Translations under genes and position numbers: made by a program
The notes under the pieces: generated by a model
Told to the model about the DNA's origin: nothing
Database searches by the model: none
The model's input: only the letters and a program-made list of their open reading frames with translations
Shown here: positions 13,969 through 17,511 of the stretch, piece after piece
Layout of the letters: every line of letters begins with the position of its first letter
Position numbering within the stretch: the stretch's first letter is position 1
Source of the DNA: Agrocybe praecox
Lineage: Eukaryota; Basidiomycota; Agaricomycetes; Agaricales; Agrocybaceae
Direction: 5' to 3'
Assembly (NCBI GenBank): GCA_964017145.1
Contig: CAXHKQ010000283.1
Coordinates: 1 to 17,511 of the forward strand
DNA: 17,511 nt

Positions 13969-14600
13969 TCACTTTGTCTTTGGAAGAATCCCAGTTAGTC
14001 TTCCAAGGATTACGCTTCGGTTCTTTCCCCTCATAACCTCGGTCATTACTTTAAATTCTATCAGCTTGTGATCAAAGAAAAAATCTATGTCTAAAACTTT
14101 CCGCCATTTGTAATTGTCGCTTACACTATGTGTACTGAGCCTAATGTCTATCACTTCCTTAAAGACCCTGGTCGTAAGATTGTTGTCTATAATGAAATCA
14201 ATTAAACACTCACATCTTGTTTGGTCCTCCTTGCTGGCCCTAATTAGATTATGAGCGTTTGAGTCGCAACCCATGACTATCGGAGCCTCCTCTTCGAATA
14301 AGTAGCCTGAGGCCAAAAGTAGACCACCCCCTGTGTTAATGCTCTCCAGTCGTAACACCGCCAGATCTTCATCGTTAAAGTATGTACAAAGTTAATTAAC
14401 AAACATGATCTGATTTTCCTTACTCCTTTCTTGTACAGTAAATTGTAATCCTTGATGTTGAGTCCCATGACCCTGTTCTCCCCATCCAATCATGGTTCTT
14501 GGATCAAGACCATCTCATATTTACCTCCTGAAAAGGCTTTGGCAAGGTTACTGTTGGCAAGTTTAGCGTGGTTCAGGCTTATTTGTAGAAGTCTTAACAT
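13969..14600 (-). pseudogene. LOA-2 endonuclease (start of ORF2)
   Basis: The minus-strand reading begins LLQISLNHAKLANSNLAKAF, then SGGKYEMVLIQEP-stop-LDGEN (catalytic E in QEP; the next conserved W is a TGA at about 14491-14493), NRVMGLNIKDYNLLYKKG, RLESINTGGGLLLASGYLFE, IVMGCDSNAHNLIRASKEDQ, LIDFIIDNNLTTRVFKEVID and FFDHKLIEF (usual SDH, with S lost). This is a nearly complete LOA-type AP endonuclease in two main open segments (14489-14277 and 14358-13969). Confidence 0.85.
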
Positions 14601-15830
14601 CTGCCTTCTGTTTTGATACAGTATTTTTCTCTCCTTCCAATCTGATTATTGAACTGAAGAAACCTAAATTTATTATCAAATGTCTTTGTTCTAGTTTGGG
14701 AATGTCGTCACGATAAAATGGGACTAGGAAATGTTGTCCCGAATGCTTTCTATCACCTGTCTTCACCGTTGTCCACTTGCCGATGTTCAGATCCCTGTAA
14801 CAATTAACCAGGAGACCGAGTACATAGCTGGCTTTCAAAAATGGGTCTATTTGACAACCCAGAGGATGGGTGGTGAACCGCAATAACCTTTATGTCTCCG
14901 TTCTTCCTATTCATGTTGTTAATTCTTCGGGTAGTAAGAGGCAAAGTCATGATAGTCGTAAATTCGATCAGTCTTCAGTCTACCTACCTCAATGATGATC
15001 CGGATTTCTAGCTTTTTCTTAGAAATCTCCACAAGGATGCCCTTCTCATTCTCCATCAGGATGTCATCATCGGAGCGACCGCTAGAGTTACTTGTGTCTA
15101 CGACCATTAGTCTCAGATCGTCACGGATGGTTTCCATGGAGGTTGAGGGCTTCGGTCCCTTGGATCTCTTTTTGTCTATCGGCTCGTAAGCCCCTTACTC
15201 TTGGAAAAGATTGAAGCAAATTCTGCCGGTTTGGCTTCTGAAGGCTTCTCGATTCCTCTCGAAGTACCTTCCTTATCATTCGTGGCTTTGGTTGCTTCCT
15301 TTTTCTCTGTTTTCCTGGCCTTCTTATTATTTTTAGAAGCTTTAGAAATCTGCTAATCTTTCTCTGCAGGATCTCTGGGATTCCGATGTACTCCTTCAGA
15401 TCTAAATTATCCAGTGTATTTCCAGCAGCGTCCACAGGAAAGGACGCTTTACTCTCTAGGTTTACCCCTATGTCTTTCCGCGGTTCTTTCAGGCATCCTA
15501 ATGTTATGCAGAGCTCTGTGGTACGTGATGTCTTCGGGATCACTGATCTTCTTTGGTTGTAAAAGATCCTCTCGTTCCGCTTTAATTAAAGCGGCCGTAG
15601 CATGGTTGGACTGCCCTGGTACAGCATCCGTAGCCTTTGCTTCGCCACCTTCAGTGCAAGTCTATCTCGACGTCGCTTTCATGCTGTTGTTAACTGATGA
15701 TTCGTATTCCGAAAATGACTCGTCAGTTACCAAACCTTCCTTGTTTTCCTTTCTTTGCATGCCTGTTGAGTAATATCGTCGCTTTCTTCCACGCTTTGTT
15801 GGGGTGTGAGAATGTCATACATGCAGCAAG
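14563..15830 (-). pseudogene. LOA-2 ORF1 remnant
   Basis: Three open minus-strand segments form an ORF1-like protein. The start may be at about 15822 (MYDILTPQQSVEESDD). The N-terminal part reads GEAKATDAVPGQSNHATAAL and SDPEDITY. A basic lysine/arginine-rich middle follows (KQRKRKQPKPRMIRKVLREE), then PKPSTSMETIRDDLRLMVVD and KKKLEIRIIIEVGRLKTDRI. The C-terminal part (14883-14563) reads RDLNIGKWTTVKTGD and HLIINLGFFSSIIRLEGE, resembling the end of LOA-group ORF1 proteins (nucleic-acid chaperones). No CCHC knuckles were recognised. The assignment rests mainly on position directly before the endonuclease, and on basic composition. Confidence 0.55.
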
Positions 15831-16050
15831 CGGCTCCAAACAGCCGCCCTTAACATAGTGAACAGACGCTATTTGCAAGCCGCCGACTTTTTAAGGACTC
15901 TGCGTCCGCTTCACTCATTGGCTCGTTTTACCACGGATGCGGATCAACTTCTCAGGGTCGCACGCTCATCATGGAGGCCGACTTAATGATGGCTTAACTA
16001 GGGATTGCTAATGTGGTTGTCGCTGTATCATCTAACAAGGTCTTTAGAAT
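15831..16050 (-). other. LOA-2 5' region (probable leader/internal promoter)
   Basis: Non-coding and more GC-rich than the flanks, lying upstream of the ORF1 remnant on the minus strand. Elements of this type usually carry an internal promoter here. The 5' end of the element could not be fixed. Confidence 0.3.
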
Positions 16051-16219
16051 TAATAGGCGTTTTTTCATAGGGCGAGTCACCACCATATAAACACTTTGAA
16101 CGTCGAAAATCAAAAGCTTTCCAAAACTGCAGAAAAAAGTCACAAGATTGTTTCTTAAAAAGTAACTGCAACCATCAGAGGCAATCCCATCCTATGAAAA
16201 GTGTTCCGCCCGAGTAGTT
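16051..16219. other. Non-coding stretch between LOA-2 and tandem repeat
   Basis: No gene was recognised. The sequence cgaaaatcaaaagctttcc (16105-16123) resembles the right inner end of the foldback at 10886-10904 (cgaaaatcaagagttttcc), so a decayed relative of that family may lie here. Confidence 0.35.
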
Positions 16220-16679
16220 CCCGTGTTAGAATGATTTCATGAGCATACACAGTTACTTCATGCCATAAACCAGCTACACCTGTCTCCTAGACACTACATC
16301 TAGTAAACCTTTCAAACGATATCTGATTTCCCTCTGAGAATAATTTCATGATTTTATGTTGTGACCATTATAACCATTCTTCATCTCAGAAACCAGTTCC
16401 AGAACTTTTCTGCCCCTTCTTACTGGACACTAAATGTGGGGACTCGCTCCTCTTCCAAAAGTTAACTTCTTTCAAATGACATCCATATTCCCTCTGAGCA
16501 AAATTTCATGATTTTGTGACCAGAAGCCATTAAGTTCGAGAAACCACTTCCGGAACTATTTTCCGGTCTCTTCTAGACACTAAATCTGGAAGCTCAATCA
16601 ACTTCAAAAAGCTGACACCTCTCGTATGATGGTCATATTACCTCTAGGATATTTTCATGATTTTGTGACCAGAAAGACC
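16220..16679 (+). repeat. 140-150-bp tandem repeat, three to four diverged units
   Basis: The marker gacacta(c/a)atc.. recurs at 16290, 16426 and 16576 (spacing 136 and 150). Each unit then has a (t)tcaaa..at block, cc(t)ctgag or cctctagga, atttcatgattttgtgacc and aaaccagttcc.gaac. A partial unit precedes the first marker (tttcatgagc... from about 16234). The array is non-coding, with indels between units. Confidence 0.75.
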
Positions 16680-16844
16680 TACAGAGATAGGCGGTGTAAC
16701 TAACGTGTGAGTTACTCGTAACTTACGTAACAAACTGGTTTCAGTTACGAACTTTGTACTATGGCAGAAGAACATTAGTTAAGGATATCTTACGTGTTAG
16801 TTAAGTATGTAACTAAACTGAAATTTCGATATGCCCATCTCTGA
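16680..16844 (+). mobile_element. hAT-like MITE inside the tandem repeat
   Basis: It starts CAGAGATAGGC and ends in the reverse complement of CAGAGATGGGC, imperfect 11-bp terminal inverted repeats of the hAT type. Subterminal GTAACT/AGTTAC motifs recur on both strands. It is about 165 bp long, non-coding, and interrupts the tandem-repeat unit between gtgaccagaaagaccta and agcaccacttcatcccag, where the unit resumes. A clear 8-bp target-site duplication is not visible (aagaccta against agcaccac), so the insertion is probably old. A diverged copy lies at 2873-3043. Confidence 0.6.
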
Positions 16845-16905
16845 GCACCACTTCATCCCAGCAACCAGCTCAAGAGCTCCTCTCTTGTCACTCCGCCATA
16901 TTGAC
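16845..16905 (+). repeat. Tandem-repeat unit remainder after the MITE
   Basis: cacttcatcccagcaaccag, then ctcaagagctcctctcttgtcac, aligns to cattcttcatctcagaaaccagttccagaacttttctgcc within an earlier unit (16374-16413). It completes the unit broken by the MITE. Confidence 0.55.
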
Positions 16906-17124
16906 TTCAACGATCGTATTATGACTCCAGAACTTGGTTCTGTGATACGTTCTGGGGATGATTTCTGGGATTAAAAAATGGTTCCTAGACAAGATATCGC
17001 AAATGTTTAACTATGGACAAGGCCCAAGCCTAGAGAATTGTTATGACTTTGCTTGCCACGGTAAGGTTGGCAACTCCTGTAGGTGTTTTTATCTCCGCTC
17101 TGGCAGAAAAATAGAGCGACTGTG
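16906..17124. other. Non-coding stretch, nothing recognised
   Basis: The open frame 16958-17140 has no motif I recognise and no supporting signals. Confidence 0.35.
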
Positions 17125-17260
17125 GATTAGGTTAAGTTGAACAGGCCGATAACAGAACCTGTATCTAAATGTTTGCTCGGATAGAAGATTTTTATCCTGC
17201 TACGACGTTATATTAAGGCTACGGTGAAGTTAAGTTGACCTGGCCCCTGTAATTACGTTT
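17125..17260 (-). repeat. Inverted copy of the ~100-bp repeat
   Basis: The reverse complement of about 17128-17250 reads ggccaggtcaacttaacttc, accgtagcc..., atccgagcaaacattta, then cggcctgttcaacttaacc. It aligns along its length with 633-756 (cttggtcaacttgacctcac, catagcc, gatcgagcaaacatttta, cttggtcaacttcac). One full unit plus the core of the next is present, in the opposite orientation to the left array. Confidence 0.55.
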
Positions 17261-17511
17261 TTCATCCCGTGTATTTGAACCTGTTGTGGCTTGCTCGGGT
17301 TGATGGATTTTAGAGTGTACCTATGGAGCGTGGGGTCAGTGCCATGGCCTTCCACTTGCTGGACAACAGTGGACGGTGACTTTGACGTGGACTATGCTTA
17401 TTAACGTTGACTTTTTGATGATTGTATTTCATTTGGTGCTTAACTGCCAAGACCTAATGCACAACACTACTGGTTGACTGCTGTACGCCCTGGCGTTTTA
17501 CTTCTCAGACG
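17261..17511. other. Window end, nothing recognised
   Basis: No coding frame, RNA gene or clear repeat was recognised in these bases. Confidence 0.35.

Larger units (their letters stand above)
10924..16050 (-). mobile_element. LOA-2: near full-length LOA-like non-LTR retrotransposon, nested
   Basis: Read on the minus strand from about 16050 down: a 5' region, ORF1 remnant (about 15830-14563), endonuclease (about 14600-13969), linker and RT (13968-12900), RNase H (12560-12094 and 11348-11270) and a C-terminal H..C block (to about 10925). It is interrupted in the RNase H by RTE-C, with a perfect 12-bp duplication, and by a palindromic insert at about 12346-12499. Stops, frameshifts and an RT deletion between motifs A and C make it inactive. 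It runs opposite to LOA-1 and shares its domain plan. The 5' end near 16050 is approximate, and no target-site duplication was found for the whole element. Confidence 0.75.

Noticed and set aside
15414..15773. 119-codon plus-strand open frame as a gene
   Set aside because: It is antisense to the LOA-2 ORF1 remnant and has no domain.
16220..16679. Regularly spaced repeats as a CRISPR array
   Set aside because: The units are about 140-150 bp, diverged and without short conserved repeats separated by unique spacers; the setting is eukaryotic.

Overview
The window looks like a transposon-dense stretch of an insect nuclear genome, most probably a fly (Diptera). The case rests on eukaryotic single-gene organisation (TATA-like box, AATAAA signal, secreted cysteine-rich protein), on RTE-like and LOA-like non-LTR retrotransposons of the kinds common in flies, and on the one intact host-type gene, a Diedel-family secreted protein. 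The species cannot be named from sequence alone. No rRNA, tRNA, CRISPR array or bacterial operon was seen.

Left part (1-4080): a minus-strand RTE-like remnant running off the window edge (RTE-F, 1-650); a degenerate array of ~100-bp units (about 635-2640), interrupted by a plus-strand RTE-like copy with a 9-bp target-site duplication (RTE-D, 867-2186) and by a 115-bp RTE 3' stub (RTE-E, 2239-2353); then about 1.4 kb with no recognisable gene, holding one old dispersed repeat (2873-3043).

Middle-left part (4085-9660): a three-level nest. The 5' endonuclease end of an RTE-like element (RTE-A) is split by a 5'-truncated LOA-like element (LOA-1, about 4240-9529, + strand). LOA-1 is itself split inside its reverse transcriptase by another RTE-like copy (RTE-B, about 5677-7587), flanked by a direct repeat of up to 15 bp. 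The host frames resume on both sides of each break. LOA-1 also carries a 76-bp tandem duplication.

Centre (9700-10160): an intact, apparently intronless minus-strand gene for a 126-residue secreted protein with the Diedel cysteine framework, a TATA-like box, a short leader and a polyadenylation signal. It is the only gene here that looks functional. Diedel is known in Drosophila as an immune-regulatory secreted factor, and homologues occur in insect DNA viruses.

Right part (10566-17511): a foldback/MITE-like element with perfect 20-bp inverted ends (10566-10910); a nearly full-length minus-strand LOA-like element with ORF1 and ORF2 remnants (LOA-2, about 10924-16050), split in its RNase H domain by a plus-strand RTE-like insertion with a perfect 12-bp target-site duplication (RTE-C, 11361-12081) and also by a palindrome-rich insert (about 12346-12499); a 140-150-bp tandem repeat (about 16220-16900) interrupted by a hAT-like MITE (16680-16844); and an inverted copy of the ~100-bp repeat of the left side (about 17125-17260).

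The retrotransposon reading frames are nearly all broken by stops, frameshifts and internal deletions, so this is a graveyard of nested insertions around one small immune-type gene. The insertion order can be read directly: RTE-A before LOA-1 before RTE-B, and LOA-2 before RTE-C.
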